A DNA stretch of 64,000 bases from Microbacterium sp. Se63.02b (GCF_014171575.1 NZ_CP050453.1:1550001-1614000), one strand, 5' to 3'; shown: positions 8,781-19,924, numbered from the stretch's first letter. Program-made: numbers and translations. The notes: generated by a model not told the origin, from the sequence alone.

Positions 8781-10159
8781 GCGGCTCTCGCGCATTCCGC
8801 GTCGCGGCGACCGGGGCTCGCGTCGTGACGGGACTCGTCGTGATCGCCGCGTGCGTCGTCGGCGTCACGGCCGCGGTGCATGCACCGTGGCCGATCATCG
8901 GCCACGACCCGGCTCAGGTCGAGGTGACCCCGCTCCCTGGCGACAACATCGTGGTGTGCAACGGTGACATGCGTGCGCTCGGACGTGACGCGGCAGATCC
9001 TTTGAGCATGGTCTCGGCCGGGCGGCCGGGCATCACCATCGGGGGAACCTCGGGAGATCCGTCCTCCGAACAGCTGGCGGTGCCGGATCTGCCCGGTGCC
9101 GGAGAGGTGAGCGTGTTCACCGGGGCGGTGGAGGGGCGTTCCGCGCCGTTGATCGCCGCGTCCGAGTCGGCGACGCTCGCGGCCGATGACCTCGCCGGGT
9201 ACGCCGCGGCGGCATGCGGCACGCCGCGGCTCGACTCGTGGCTCGTGGGTGGCAGCACGGACACCGGCACCGAGGACATCGTGATCCTGACCAATGCCGC
9301 AGAGGTTCCGTCGACCGTGACGCTGACGGTGTACGGCGAGACCCGCGGAACGCGCACCGTCGTGGTTCCCGCACGGACCCAGGCTGCGCTTCCGCTGACC
9401 TCCGTCGCCGCGGGCACCGCCGCCCCGGTCGTCCGCGTCGAGGCCGCCGGTGCTCCGGTGCGCGCCGTGCTCCAGTCGTCGCTCGTGCAGGTCCTCGACC
9501 CGGCCGGGATCGACCTGCAGGATGCGGTGCCCGGTCCACAGCAGCGGCTCGTGCTCTCCGGGGTGCAGGTGTTCGCCGCGAACGGGGACGACGCGGAGAT
9601 GGCTGTCCTGCGAGTGCTGTCCCCTGGGGCCGACGCCCGCGTGCAGGTCAGGGTCACACCCGAAGGTTCATCGAGCGCCGTCGACGAGTTCACCGTTCCG
9701 CTCGAGCCCGACATGCCGGCCCAGGTGTCGCTCAGCGGCCTCGAACCCGGGGCGTACACAGTCGATGTCGTGGCCGATGCGCCGGTCGTGGCGGCTCTGC
9801 GCCAGCAGGACGGGTTCGGTCAAGGGTCCGATTTCGCATGGATCACACCGGCTCAGGAGATCGACGACGACGTCCTCTTCGCGGTGCCAGCGGGTCCCTC
9901 ACCCCGGGTCCAGGTGGTCAACGCATCGGACCAGGACGCGACGGTGACGCTCGAGGCCCTGGACAGCGGACAGCCGGAGGAGGTCACTGTGGCGGCGGGG
10001 CAGAGCGTGGGGCTCGAGGTCAGTGCCCGTGAGACGTATCTGCTGCGCGCCACGGGGCCGGTCCACGCCGCCGTGACCCTCACCGGTCCTGGTGCGCTCG
10101 CGGTGCTGCCCCTGCAGGCGAACGCGGGTGTCGAGAAGGCGATCGCCGTCTACCCCTGA
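8777..10159 (+). CDS. DUF5719 family envelope protein
   Basis: 460 residues with a short basic start (MSGSRAFR) and one hydrophobic helix at about 15-36, so it is probably membrane-anchored and mostly outside the cell. The rest is beta-rich with repeated segments such as SVFTGAVEG, VVVPARTQAALPL and YTVDVVADAPVVAAL, and has no catalytic motif I can name. Its ATG overlaps the stop of the glycosyltransferase gene, so the two are probably translated together and work at the same envelope step (inference). Confidence 0.75.
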   Translation: MSGSRAFRVAATGARVVTGLVVIAACVVGVTAAVHAPWPIIGHDPAQVEVTPLPGDNIVVCNGDMRALGRDAADPLSMVSAGRPGITIGGTSGDPSSEQLAVPDLPGAGEVSVFTGAVEGRSAPLIAASESATLAADDLAGYAAAACGTPRLDSWLVGGSTDTGTEDIVILTNAAEVPSTVTLTVYGETRGTRTVVVPARTQAALPLTSVAAGTAAPVVRVEAAGAPVRAVLQSSLVQVLDPAGIDLQDAVPGPQQRLVLSGVQVFAANGDDAEMAVLRVLSPGADARVQVRVTPEGSSSAVDEFTVPLEPDMPAQVSLSGLEPGAYTVDVVADAPVVAALRQQDGFGQGSDFAWITPAQEIDDDVLFAVPAGPSPRVQVVNASDQDATVTLEALDSGQPEEVTVAAGQSVGLEVSARETYLLRATGPVHAAVTLTGPGALAVLPLQANAGVEKAIAVYP

Positions 10160-10195
10160 GCGTGCTCCGGCTTCCGCGTGGACAGCGGACGGTGG

Positions 10196-10621
10196 TCAAT
10201 GCTCGTGACCGAGATCCCACGGCTCGCGGCCGACGTACTCGGCCGCCGCGCGGAACACGGCGCTCTCGATCGCCATCCGGCGGTGCGCGGCGTCGTCGTG
10301 CCCCGGGGAGCAACCGTTCGATCGGAAGGCGGAAGAGCACGATGCGCCCGCGTTCCCGATCGAGATACCAGCGCGGGACTTCTTCGGTCGCGTCGAAACC
10401 GGGGATCGCGCCGATCTCGAAGCGGACGTCCTGCAGCTCCGGCCACGTTCCACGGAGGAACTCGACGGCCGTGCTCACGGTCAGGTCGAAACGATCGATG
10501 CGTCCGTCCAGCGGCGCGAGCGGAGCCGGACGACCTCGCTCCGGCCGAGCCGTCCATGGCGTCCGTGTCGTGCACCGCGCCGTGGGGCGGCGGAGGCATG
10601 GGCGGCGCGACGACGGGGCAT
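10196..10621 (-). CDS. Metallopeptidase-family (zincin-like) small protein, two compensating frameshifts
   Basis: The reconstructed protein is 141 residues: an Arg-rich start (MPRRRAAHAS), then RIDRFDLTVSTAVEFLRGTW, VRFEIGAIPGF, IVLFRLPIERLLPG and a C-terminal helix HRRMAIESAVFRAAAEYVG. This is the pattern of the small metallopeptidase family found beside DUF3499 in actinobacteria. A canonical HExxH is not visible, so activity is uncertain. A base is missing near 10540-10546 and one is extra near 10301-10308; together they restore the frame. The start at 10621 is supported by a -10 box 6 bases upstream. It is divergent from DUF3499. Confidence 0.65.
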
Positions 10622-10627
10622 GACGAA

Positions 10628-10633
10628 AGTCTA
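10628..10633 (-). promoter_or_regulatory. -10 box (TAGACT) for leaderless metallopeptidase gene
   Basis: On the minus strand TAGACT ends 6 bases before the ATG at 10621. The divergent DUF3499 -10 lies about 55 bases away. Confidence 0.5.
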
Positions 10634-10685
10634 GGCGGTGCCCGCGTGCGCGGCGCGGCATCCCGATCGGGGGACTCCAGGGACG

Positions 10686-10691
10686 TACTCT
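10686..10691 (+). promoter_or_regulatory. -10 box (TACTCT) for leaderless DUF3499 gene
   Basis: TACTCT ends 7 bases before the ATG at 10699. A weak purine stretch (GGAG) directly touches the ATG and is too close to act as a ribosome site. Confidence 0.45.
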
Positions 10692-10698
10692 GACGGAG

Positions 10699-10905
10699 AT
10701 GGACGGACGACTGTGCTCGAAGGTCGGCTGCGCGCGAGAAGCCGTGGCCACCCTCACCTACGACTATGGGGACCAGATGGCGGCGCTCGGTCCGCTGGGC
10801 GCCGCGAACGATCCCCAGGCCCATGACCTGTGCTCACCGCATGCCGACCGACTCTCGGTGCCGGCCGGGTGGCTCGTCGTGCGCCACGAAGCCCTTCGCG
10901 CCTGA
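10699..10905 (+). CDS. DUF3499 family small protein
   Basis: 68 residues. Cys6, Cys11 and a CSPH pair near residues 45-48 suggest a small zinc-binding fold. The conserved DUF3499 pattern is visible: CSKVGCAREAVATLTYDY, then HDLCSPHADRLSVPAGW. Function is unknown. The family is found in actinobacteria next to the metallopeptidase-family gene, as seen here. In mycobacteria a phosphomannomutase gene lies near this position; none is present here. Confidence 0.8.
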   Translation: MDGRLCSKVGCAREAVATLTYDYGDQMAALGPLGAANDPQAHDLCSPHADRLSVPAGWLVVRHEALRA

Positions 10906-10963
10906 GCATCACGCGTCGGACACACACGCGAGTCCGGCTGCGGCGTGATGGAAGAATGGGGAG

Positions 10964-12407
<1,444 letters not shown>

Positions 12408-12435
12408 CCCGAATCCGGTGCGGTCCGACGGATGA

Positions 12436-13242
12436 TCAGACGCCGATCCGACGGCCCGTGAGCCTCTCGGTCCGACGGTCGGCGTTCTCCAGCGCGTCGC
12501 TCGCGCTCTCTGCGCAGCACCGTGATGCCCATGAGCACCTGCTCGGGCGGAACGGGCGGGACCGGTGAGACGAACGGGGTCGCCTCGGTCAGCAGCTCGA
12601 GGGCGACGCGCGCGGGGCATCGGGGAGCATGCGTGGTGCGCTCACCAGGAACTGCGAGATGCGACGAGCGAGTCGATCCGGCATCCGCGCGACGTCGGCG
12701 ATCTGAGCCCATCCCGCCAGCGCAGGTGGGAGCACCGGCACGTGCGAGGGGAGAGCGGGCGTGCGGACGCGCTGGCTATAGGTGCCGGCGACGAGATCGC
12801 CCAGACGCTGCGATCGCGCGTTGAACGCCCCGGTGAGCACCGCGAGACCGCCGAAGGTCATGTAGATCTCCAGCACCCCGAGGAGGGCCCGGATGAACGC
12901 GTGTCGGAATCCTGCGGCACCTCCGTCGACGCGGACGATGCGGCCGCCGACGGCGAGCTTCCCCAGGCTGCGGCCCTTCAGCGCCACCTCCATCGTGATC
13001 GGCAGCACCACGAAGCTCACGACGAGCGCTGCGACCGTCGCGATGCGGTCGGTGGCCTCATCCAGCACACCGGCATCGAGGAGCCAGATGCGGAGGAAGA
13101 GCCACAGGATGAACACCGCGTAGCCGACGATCATGTCGATCGCGGCGCCGAGCGCTCGCAGCAGGAAGCCGACCGGTTGCACGTCGATCGCGACGGCTTC
13201 GCCGGAGAGCACCTCGTCGGAGACGTCGATCGGGACGGACAT
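12436..13242 (-). CDS. RDD family membrane protein, two frameshifts
   Basis: The reconstructed protein is about 269 residues. PVGFLLRALGAAIDMIVGYAV is the opening of the RDD domain (Arg, then Asp-Asp-type positions in membrane helices), followed by KGRSLGKLAVGGRIVR and FRHAFIRALLG. There are three to four membrane helices. One C (G on the plus strand) is missing at 12614-12617 and one CT unit near 12505-12512; the corrected tail reads DALENADRRTERLTGRRIGV. The RDD role is loosely linked to transport. In actinobacteria this gene stands beside SpoIIM, DUF58 and MoxR genes, as here. It converges with ahcY, 28 bases apart. Confidence 0.8.
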
Positions 13243-14251
13243 GAGTACAGTAAATCAGGTGGATGCCGATGCGCTGACCGATGCACGCCGCACCGAATGG
13301 GAGCGGCTCGAGGAGCTCAGCCGTGCGCGCCTCGACGGTGCAGGAGTCGACGAGCTGATCGTGCGTTATCGCGCAGCCTCGGCCGACCTCGCGGAGCTGA
13401 AGACGTCGGTGGGCGACACCCCGCAGGGGGCGTATCTCTCGACGATCCTGGTCCGCGCCAGACTGCGCCTGACCGGAGCTTCCGACAGCATCCTGACCCA
13501 GACCGCGCGATTCTTCCGGCTGCAGCTGCCCGCCGCTCTCTATCGCCTGCGGTGGACGACCCTGGTCATCGCGGTCGCCTTCGTCGCGATCGCCGTCGGT
13601 ACCGCAGCCTGGATCGCGGGCGACCCGGCACTCGTGGCGACCCTCGGCCCGCCCGACGCGCTCGAGCAGTACGCGGACGAGAGCTTCACGGGGTATTACA
13701 CCGAGAACCCCGCTGCGACGTTCATGGGCATGGTCTGGACCAACAATGCGTGGATCGCGATGCAGTGCGTGCTCTTCGGCGTCACCGGCATCTGGCCGGT
13801 GTACATGCTCGTGCAGAACGCCATGGGGATCGGCACCGCCGGCGCGGTGATGGCGGCGCATGACAAGGCGGACGTCATGGTGCTGTACATCCTCCCCCAC
13901 GGCATGTTGGAGATGACCTGCATCTTCGTCGCCGCGGCTGCGGGACTGCACGTGTTCTGGGCCTGGGTGGCTCCCGGCCGCCGTTCGCGTGGTGAGGCCC
14001 TCGCAGAACAGGGAAGGGCGCTCGCCACCGTCGCGATCGGGTTGGTGTTCGCTCTGCTCCTCGCGGGCCTCGTGGAGGGTTTCGTCACGGGCTGGGCCCT
14101 GCCGTGGCCGGTGAAGATCGGGATCGGTGCCGGAGCGCTCGCGGTGTTCCTCATCTACATGCTCGTCGTCGGAGGCAGGGCGCACCGGCAGGGCGAGACC
14201 GGCGACCTGGTCGAGTACGAGGCGGGCACCCCGCGCCTCGTCGCGGGGTGA
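13241..14251 (+). CDS. Stage II sporulation protein M-like (SpoIIM/DUF95) membrane protein
   Basis: 336 residues from ATG 13241, or 330 from GTG 13259. A soluble helical N-terminus (RTEWERLEELSRARLDGAGV, then a long helix) is followed by about six membrane helices with the family signature FTGYYTENPAATFMGMVWTNN and HGMLEMTCIFVAAAAGL. In sporulating Firmicutes SpoIIM works in peptidoglycan remodelling; in non-sporulating actinobacteria its relatives sit with MoxR/DUF58 genes and their role is unknown. GTG 13259 is favoured as the start because a -10 box precedes it by 7 bases, whereas ATG 13241 overlaps the RDD start codon. Confidence 0.82.
   Translation: MSTVNQVDADALTDARRTEWERLEELSRARLDGAGVDELIVRYRAASADLAELKTSVGDTPQGAYLSTILVRARLRLTGASDSILTQTARFFRLQLPAALYRLRWTTLVIAVAFVAIAVGTAAWIAGDPALVATLGPPDALEQYADESFTGYYTENPAATFMGMVWTNNAWIAMQCVLFGVTGIWPVYMLVQNAMGIGTAGAVMAAHDKADVMVLYILPHGMLEMTCIFVAAAAGLHVFWAWVAPGRRSRGEALAEQGRALATVAIGLVFALLLAGLVEGFVTGWALPWPVKIGIGAGALAVFLIYMLVVGGRAHRQGETGDLVEYEAGTPRLVAG
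13246..13252. promoter_or_regulatory. Symmetric, bidirectional -10 element (TACAGTA)
   Basis: On the plus strand TACAGT (13246-13251) ends 7 bases before a GTG at 13259 in the SpoIIM frame. On the minus strand TACTGT (13252-13247) ends 4 bases before the RDD ATG at 13242. The two boxes share five bases, so one melted region could start both transcripts. Confidence 0.5.
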
Positions 14252-14283
14252 GCCTCTTCCTCCACCGCACCTGCGCCCGGTGG

Positions 14284-14307
14284 CCCCGCGCAGATGTCGG
14301 CGCGGGG
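14284..14307. terminator. GC-rich hairpin between convergent spoIIM-like and DUF58 genes
   Basis: CCCCGCGC (14284-14291) and GCGCGGGG (14300-14307) form a perfect 8-bp stem with an 8-base loop. There is no T tract, which is common for actinobacterial terminators. It could serve both strands. Confidence 0.6.
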
Positions 14308-14316
14308 CGACCGCGA

Positions 14317-15622
14317 TCAGAGCCGTCCTGCGGCCTTGAGCTCGAGGTAGCGGTCGGCGATGCGCGGCGGGAGGTCGTCCGGGTCGGCGGATATCGCCTC
14401 GCCTCCGGCGCGCAGGATCGCTTCGGCGACGTTCTCCGCATCGCGCAGAGTCCGCTCGGCGGCTGCGGCGAGATACACGTCTTCGCGGGAGTCGCGTCGG
14501 CGGGCGATGGAGGCGATCCCGCCGTCCGTCACAGATCCGACCAGCACCGTGGTCGCGCGGGAGGCGTCGGGGGAACGCTCCGAGGAAACCTCTGGCCGAC
14601 TCGGCCGCGTCCTGCGCCGTGAGCACGACGATCAGCGAAGGCCGCGTCGTCAGGGTGCGCACCGACGCGAACGCGCCGTGCCAATCCGTGTCCACCAGGC
14701 GGGCGTGCACGGGCGCCATCGCATCGCTCATCGCCGGAAGGAGCGCCGCACCGTCGACGCCGGTCACTCGACCGCGCACCACGCGGTCGTACATCAGCAG
14801 GTGCACGTGGTCTCCGGCACGGGAGGCGAGTGCGGCGAGCAGGAGAGCGGCCTCGAGCGACGCATCGACGCGGGTCCCGTCACCGACACGTGCAGCCGCG
14901 GTGCGCCCGGTGTCGATGATGATCACCACGTGCCGGTCGCGTTCCGGCCGCCACGTCCGCAGCATCGTCGTCCCCGCGCGCGCCGTGGCCCGCCAGTCGA
15001 TCGAGCGCACGTCGTCGCCGCGCACGTACTCGCGGAGCGAGTCGAACTCGGTCCCCTGGCCGCGCACCTGGATGCTGGTGTTGCCGTCGAGCTCCCGCAG
15101 CCGGGCGAGACGCGACGGCAGGTGCTTGCGGGAGGAGAATGCGGGAAGCACCCGGATCGCTCCGCGGACGGAGTGCGTGGCCTGACGACCGGCGATGCCG
15201 AGAGGTCCACGCGAGCGGATCATCACGAACTCGCTGACCAGTTCGCCGCGGCGGCGGGGAGAAGCGGTATCTCCACGCGGCCGCGTTCGCCCGACGGCAC
15301 GTGCAGTTGCTGTCGCTCGGTGGGCGCACCCGCCGTCGGCTGCCAGGCGTCCCTGAGCACCGCATGGAGCACCCTGGTCCCGTGGTTGTGGACGGCGACG
15401 CTCACGGGGACCCGCTCGCCCAGGCGCGCGCTTCGGCACCCGGCGGCTCACGGTCACAGAGCGAGGGCTGGCGGCGAGCACGAGGTCGATCGCGACGAGC
15501 ACAGCGCACAGGCCGATCCACGCTCCCAGCACGGGGTACGCCGGATACCCCGCGAGTCCGGCGAGGACGAGCGGGACGATTCCGACGGCGAGAGCGACGG
15601 CGAGGCGGCCGGTGACGAACAC
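14317..15622 (-). CDS. DUF58 (VWA-like) protein, three frameshifts
   Basis: The reconstructed protein is 435 residues. It starts with two membrane helices (residues 5-50), then a beta-rich part and the DUF58 signature REYVRGDDVRSIDWRATARA, followed by a VWA-like fold (HVVIIIDTGRTA, SLIVVLTAQD). DUF58 proteins pair with MoxR AAA+ ATPases, which are thought to act as chaperones on them. Indels: two bases missing in the GC repeat at 15424-15431, one missing near 15246-15260, one extra G at 14568-14572; correction gives one frame ending RIADRYLELKAAGRL. It starts at GTG 15622, directly next to the moxR stop. Confidence 0.85.
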
Positions 15623-16594
15623 CTAGATCGGAACCCTCGTCTGCTGGACCACGGACGTCAGCACGGCATCGGCGGAGACGCCTTCCATCTGGGCGTCCGG
15701 CCGCAACTGGAGGCGATGGCGCCACACGGGAACCAGCATGGTCTGCACATGGTCCGGAGTGACAGCCGACGAGGCGTTGAGCCAGGCCCAGGCTTTCGCC
15801 GCCGCGAGGAGCCCGGTCGAGGCACGGGGACTTGCCCCGAGCTCGACCGATGGCGACTGCCGCGTCGCCCTGGCCAGGTCGACGACGTACCCGAGCACGT
15901 CGTCGGTCACCTCGACGGCCGCGGAGGCCTGCTGCGCTGCGCGGATCTCCTCCGCCGACACCACGGCCTCGACACCGGTGAGCTCGCGGGGGAGAAGCCC
16001 TCGGCGTGTCGGCGGAGCACGGCCACCTCCGCATCGCGCTCGGGCATGCCGACCACGAGCTTCATCAGGAAGCGGTCGAGTTGCGCCTCGGGGAGCGAGT
16101 ACGTGCCCTCGTGCTCGATCGGGTTCTGCGTCGCGGCGACGAGGAACGGATCCGGCAGGGCGCGACTGACGCCGTCCGCCGACACCTGACGCTCCTCCAT
16201 CGCCTCGAGCAGTGCTGCTTGCGTCTTCGGCGGCGTCCGGTTGATCTCATCCGCGAGCAGGATGTGCGTGAACACCGGCCCCGCCCGGAAGTCGAACTCG
16301 CCGGTGCGGGCGTCGTACACGAGCGAGCCGGTGACGTCCCCCGGCATCAGGTCGGGCGTGAACTGGACGCGCTTGGTGTCGAGTCCGAGAGCGCGCGCGA
16401 ACGAGCGGACCACCAACGTCTTGGCCACCCCCCGGCACACCCTCCAGGAGCACATGTCCGCGGGCGAGGAGAGACACGAGGAGACCGGTGACGGTTCCGG
16501 CCTGACCGACCACCGCCTTGTCGACCTCGGTGCGCACGCGATGCATGGCCTGACGGAGCGCGGCGTCGTCGGCGGTCTGATTCTCGGAGATCAC
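15623..16594 (-). CDS. MoxR family AAA+ ATPase, two compensating frameshifts
   Basis: The reconstructed protein is 323 residues. Walker A is GVPGVAKT (residues 52-59), Walker B lies in [20 protein letters not shown], and sensor 1 is in [11 protein letters not shown]. MoxR ATPases remodel or activate VWA-domain partners, here probably the DUF58 protein whose gene starts at the next base. One G is extra at 16428-16433 and one is missing at 15988-15992; together they leave the length unchanged. The start is GTG 16594, preceded by GAGGGA. Confidence 0.9.
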
Positions 16595-16643
16595 GGGGTT
16601 CCCTCGGCTTCTCTGGAATGGATGGACGGGTGTGCGGTACGGA

Positions 16644-17836
16644 TCATTCGTCGCCCCTGGTGGTCCGGGCGCTCGCTTCCACGGCCGCCTCGAGCTCGTC
16701 GAGTCGTCGCGCCAGGTCGATCAGCGCGGCATCGTCGGTGGGGAGCGGGCCGGTGAGAAGCGCCTGCAGCGTGCCACGAGGGATCCGGAGCCGGTCTGAC
16801 GCGGCATCGGCGACCTCATCGGCACCGGAGTGGAGGGCGAGCCCGAGCCGGCGAGCCATGCGTCGTCGCGCGCCGTCCCGGAGCGCGTCCGCGGCATGCG
16901 CCGCGTCGGCGGCCTTGGCCGTGAGGCGTGCGCGTCCGTGCATCGTCTCCGGATGCGCGGACGGTCACTGGCAGCGTCTCGGCGACCAGCGGACCGAAGC
17001 GCTGGCCGCGCCAGACGGCGGTGGCGATTCCGGCCAGCATCAGCAGGAGGATGGCGGGGGTGACCCAGGGCGGCGTGAGGCTCCCGAGCGTGTCGATGGA
17101 CTCGCCCTCGATGTCGGAGTCGGCATAGCTCGGCACGTACCAGACGACGCGATCGGTCTGGCCGAGCAGCGCGAGGGCGAGGGCGGCGTTCCCGTCTTCG
17201 GCGAGAGGCGTTGCCGAACAGTCTCGTGCCCTCCACGACGACACGGCGGGTGCCGGAACGGTCGTCGACGAGCACGGCCGAGCCTTCGTCGTCGCCGAAG
17301 CAGGCCTTCACCTCGGGCTCCGCGGAGAACAGCCGGTCGGCGCGGATCGTCCCGACCTTCGCGAACTCGGGCACGCTGCAGTCGGCGGCGACGGCCGGGA
17401 GCGTTCCAGGAGCGCTTTCGCCGATCCCCAGTGCGCTCAGCAGGTGAGTGCTCGTCGACAGGAAGACCACACGGTCGGCGGGCTCCATCAGCTCTTCGAG
17501 GGCCTCATCGGTCAGCGTGTACGGATTCGCCATCACGAGTGTGGTGTCGTCGTCGATAGCGTCGCGCGCGTCGGCCCGGGAGCGGTGCACCTCGACCTCG
17601 ACGCCCTGATCCCGCAGGATCTCCGCGAGGGCGAGGGCGCCGGCGTCGTCGCGACCCTCGGGGTCGAGGGCGCCTCGTCCGCCGGGAGGGCTCGCGGCGA
17701 CGCGGAGGGCGACGAACGAGACGACGAGCACGAGGATCACCACGATCGTCCAGCCGAGGATGGTCTTCGCCCGGCGGGGCCTGCGCTCCGCGGTCGAAGG
17801 AGCGGACGTGCTCTGGGCGCTCTCCGTCGTCGTCAC
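16644..17836 (-). CDS. DUF4350 membrane protein, two frameshifts
   Basis: The reconstructed protein is about 396 residues: one membrane helix near residues 27-47, a large outer domain (GALALAEILRDQGVEVEVHRS, ADRVVFLSTSTHLLSALG, DRVVWYVPSYADSD), a second helix (PPWVTPAILLLMLAGIATAVW), then a cytoplasmic helical part. This is the DUF4350 layout found in MoxR-DUF58-DUF4350-DUF4129 sets. Frame breaks lie near 17200-17210 and at 16947-16952 (one extra base fits the second). The GTG start overlaps the DUF4129 stop by 4 bases. Function unknown. Confidence 0.75.
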
Positions 17837-18474
17837 GCCGGGACCGCCTCGGGCCGACGGGCGCGGAGCCGGTCGTCGGTGTCCGCGAGATCGCGGTAGC
17901 TCTCCGCGGTGGCCGGATGTCCGAGATAGCGGACGTCGTCGAACAGGACGGCCGCCCGCCGCATCGCGTCCGCCTCATCGGCGAAGACGGTGCTCGCTTC
18001 GCGCGCGATCGCCTGCGCGGTCGCTCCGGGCGCCGGGTCGATCAGGTCGCGTTCGAGCAGGCCGCGAGCGAGCGCACGATAGCGGAGGATCGTCGCCAGG
18101 TCCCAGTCGCCGTCGCGGGCACTGCGATCGGCGTCGGAGCGGAGCTGGGCGGCCGTGCGGTCGTCGCTCTCACCGAGAAGGTCGGTGCGTGCGCGGCGGA
18201 CCGCTCGCGAGCTCCGGGGCCTGCCCCAGATGAGCAGAGCGGCGATCAGTGCCGCCGCGATGATGGCGCTCACGACGATGAGCGCCCATGGGCCCACGTT
18301 GGCGCCGTTCTCCGAACTGAAGAGATCGGCGAGGAACCGGCCGATGTCACGGGCCACGAGGTCGAACCAGGTCGGTGTGGCGTCGGCGTACTTGGGGTTG
18401 GCGAGTTCGTCCTGCGCCCAGCGTCGTGCCTCGTCCCCGTCAGGGACGATCAGGTCGTCGAACCGCAGGATCAT
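17833..18474 (-). CDS. DUF4129 domain protein
   Basis: 213 residues with a single membrane helix (WALIVVSAIIAAALIAALLIW, near residues 50-70) and a C-terminal helical domain with the DUF4129 hallmarks: DLATILRYRALARGLLERDL, TAQAIAREAS and FDDVRYLGHPA. In other bacteria DUF4129 is often fused to transglutaminase domains; here it stands alone. It overlaps both neighbours by 4 bases (ATGA upstream, GTGA downstream), so these membrane proteins are translated as a block. Confidence 0.82.
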   Translation of the reverse strand: MILRFDDLIVPDGDEARRWAQDELANPKYADATPTWFDLVARDIGRFLADLFSSENGANVGPWALIVVSAIIAAALIAALLIWGRPRSSRAVRRARTDLLGESDDRTAAQLRSDADRSARDGDWDLATILRYRALARGLLERDLIDPAPGATAQAIAREASTVFADEADAMRRAAVLFDDVRYLGHPATAESYRDLADTDDRLRARRPEAVPA

Positions 18475-19841
18475 GCCGGGTCGTCGCCGCCGGGAGCGGC
18501 CCAGGCGCTTTCCGCCGCCGTCGGACCGGGCGCGGTGTCCGACGATGCTGCTGTCGGCGCGGGCGGGGAGGCGGAGGGAACGCCGCGGGCGACGTGCCCT
18601 GCGGTGCGGCGGCATGGGGGCTGGGGTGCGAAGGGCTGCCCCGGCCACGGCTGCGTCGGGTGACTCTGCGGGGGGTATCCCTGCGCCACCGGAGGCTGCA
18701 TCGCGTAGGCGCTCTGGGCGTACCCCTGGGTCATCATCACGTGCTCGGGCACCTGCCGGGGCGGGGGCGCCGAGGACACCGCTCGTGTCGGGTCGACGCG
18801 GAACGGATCGCCGAGCTGCTCCTCGGTCCAGCCGAGGTCGCGGCGCTCCACGAAGGCGATGAGCGTCTGATCCAGCCCCTCGTAACGCATCCGGCAGTCC
18901 AGGTAGACGAGCGCCGACCCGGTGCTCTGCACCACCAGCGCGATCGCCTGGATCACCAGGAGCAGGATCTGCGGCGCGAGCAGCGTGAGGACGAACCCGA
19001 TCGCGGCAGTCGGCTCCTCCGCGCCGGTCGGGGCGACGACGGAGCCGAGGAGGCTGCTGAGCAGGGTCACGGGCAAGCTCACGACCTGCATGGCGAGGCC
19101 CATGATGAGACTGATGAGGAAGGTCACTCCGAAGGCGACCCAGAAGCGCCCGCGGGTGAGGCGCCACGAGCGGACGAACGCCTCGCGGAAGCGGGCCCGC
19201 TCGAGCACGAGGATCGAGGGCACCAGCAGCAGCTTGGTCGTCAGCCACACGCTCAGCGGCACCGCTGCCAATGCGATGAGGATCACGACGAGCACGACGA
19301 CCCCGATGAGTTCGACGCTGCCGCCCAGACCGCCGGCGACGAACGCGGCGATCACGGCCGCGACGATCGCGAAGATGCCGAAGAGCGCCACGACCGACAG
19401 GGAGGCGAAGCCGGCCAGGCGCCAGAACGACGGTGCCATCCTCCGCCACAGCATCCGCAGGGTGGCCTTCACGCCGACCGCCGCGTAGCCGATCTCTGCC
19501 GCGACGACGCCCTGCATCATGGCGGTGAATGCGATCGAGGCGAGTCCGACGGCGACCCCGGCGATGATGTTGATCCCGATGGTCCCGGCGAGCACCGCCT
19601 CGAAGTCGGGGGATGACGGGGAGACCGTCTCCAGGCGCGAGAACGTCGTGAACAGCACGACCCCCATGACGCCGGCCGTGGCGATGACGACGACCAGCTG
19701 GATGGCGACGGCGAAGCCGAAGAGCACCTTCGGGTTATGGCGGAGCGCCGCGAAGGCCTTTCCCAGCAGCATCCCGAACGTCAGCGGATGAAGAGGGATG
19801 ATCCCCTTCTTCGGGGCGGGCGTCCACGTCTGGCCACTCAC
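18471..19841 (-). CDS. Polytopic membrane protein (glycerophosphoryl-diester-phosphodiesterase membrane-domain type)
   Basis: About 456 residues with around six hydrophobic segments. It opens HPLTFGMLLGKAFAALRHNPKVLFGFAV and contains RARFREAFVRSWRLTRGRFW, the repeat-like segment of the GDPD membrane-domain/DUF7847 group. The C-terminus is a disordered Pro/Gln/Tyr-rich tail that follows a helical SAVFERRD-like stretch. The start GTG at 19841 is preferred since GGAGGGAG lies 5 bases before it; ATG 19856 is an alternative. First gene of the minus-strand envelope operon and divergent from mtrA. Transport or scaffold function is not known. Confidence 0.65.
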   Translation of the reverse strand: MSGQTWTPAPKKGIIPLHPLTFGMLLGKAFAALRHNPKVLFGFAVAIQLVVVIATAGVMGVVLFTTFSRLETVSPSSPDFEAVLAGTIGINIIAGVAVGLASIAFTAMMQGVVAAEIGYAAVGVKATLRMLWRRMAPSFWRLAGFASLSVVALFGIFAIVAAVIAAFVAGGLGGSVELIGVVVLVVILIALAAVPLSVWLTTKLLLVPSILVLERARFREAFVRSWRLTRGRFWVAFGVTFLISLIMGLAMQVVSLPVTLLSSLLGSVVAPTGAEEPTAAIGFVLTLLAPQILLLVIQAIALVVQSTGSALVYLDCRMRYEGLDQTLIAFVERRDLGWTEEQLGDPFRVDPTRAVSSAPPPRQVPEHVMMTQGYAQSAYAMQPPVAQGYPPQSHPTQPWPGQPFAPQPPCRRTAGHVARGVPSASPPAPTAASSDTAPGPTAAESAWAAPGGDDPA

Positions 19842-19924
19842 AGGCACTCCCTCCATCGTGCGCTCCCATCGTGTCATATCCCGCGCGTGGTGCGCAGACC
19901 TGGGGTCGGCGGGACTCGGTGCCA

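Noticed and set aside
13058..15622. 854-codon minus-strand open frame running through DUF58 and the SpoIIM gene
   Set aside because: Only parts of its first half match DUF58; the rest is antisense to the SpoIIM-like gene and arises because an indel keeps the wrong frame open.
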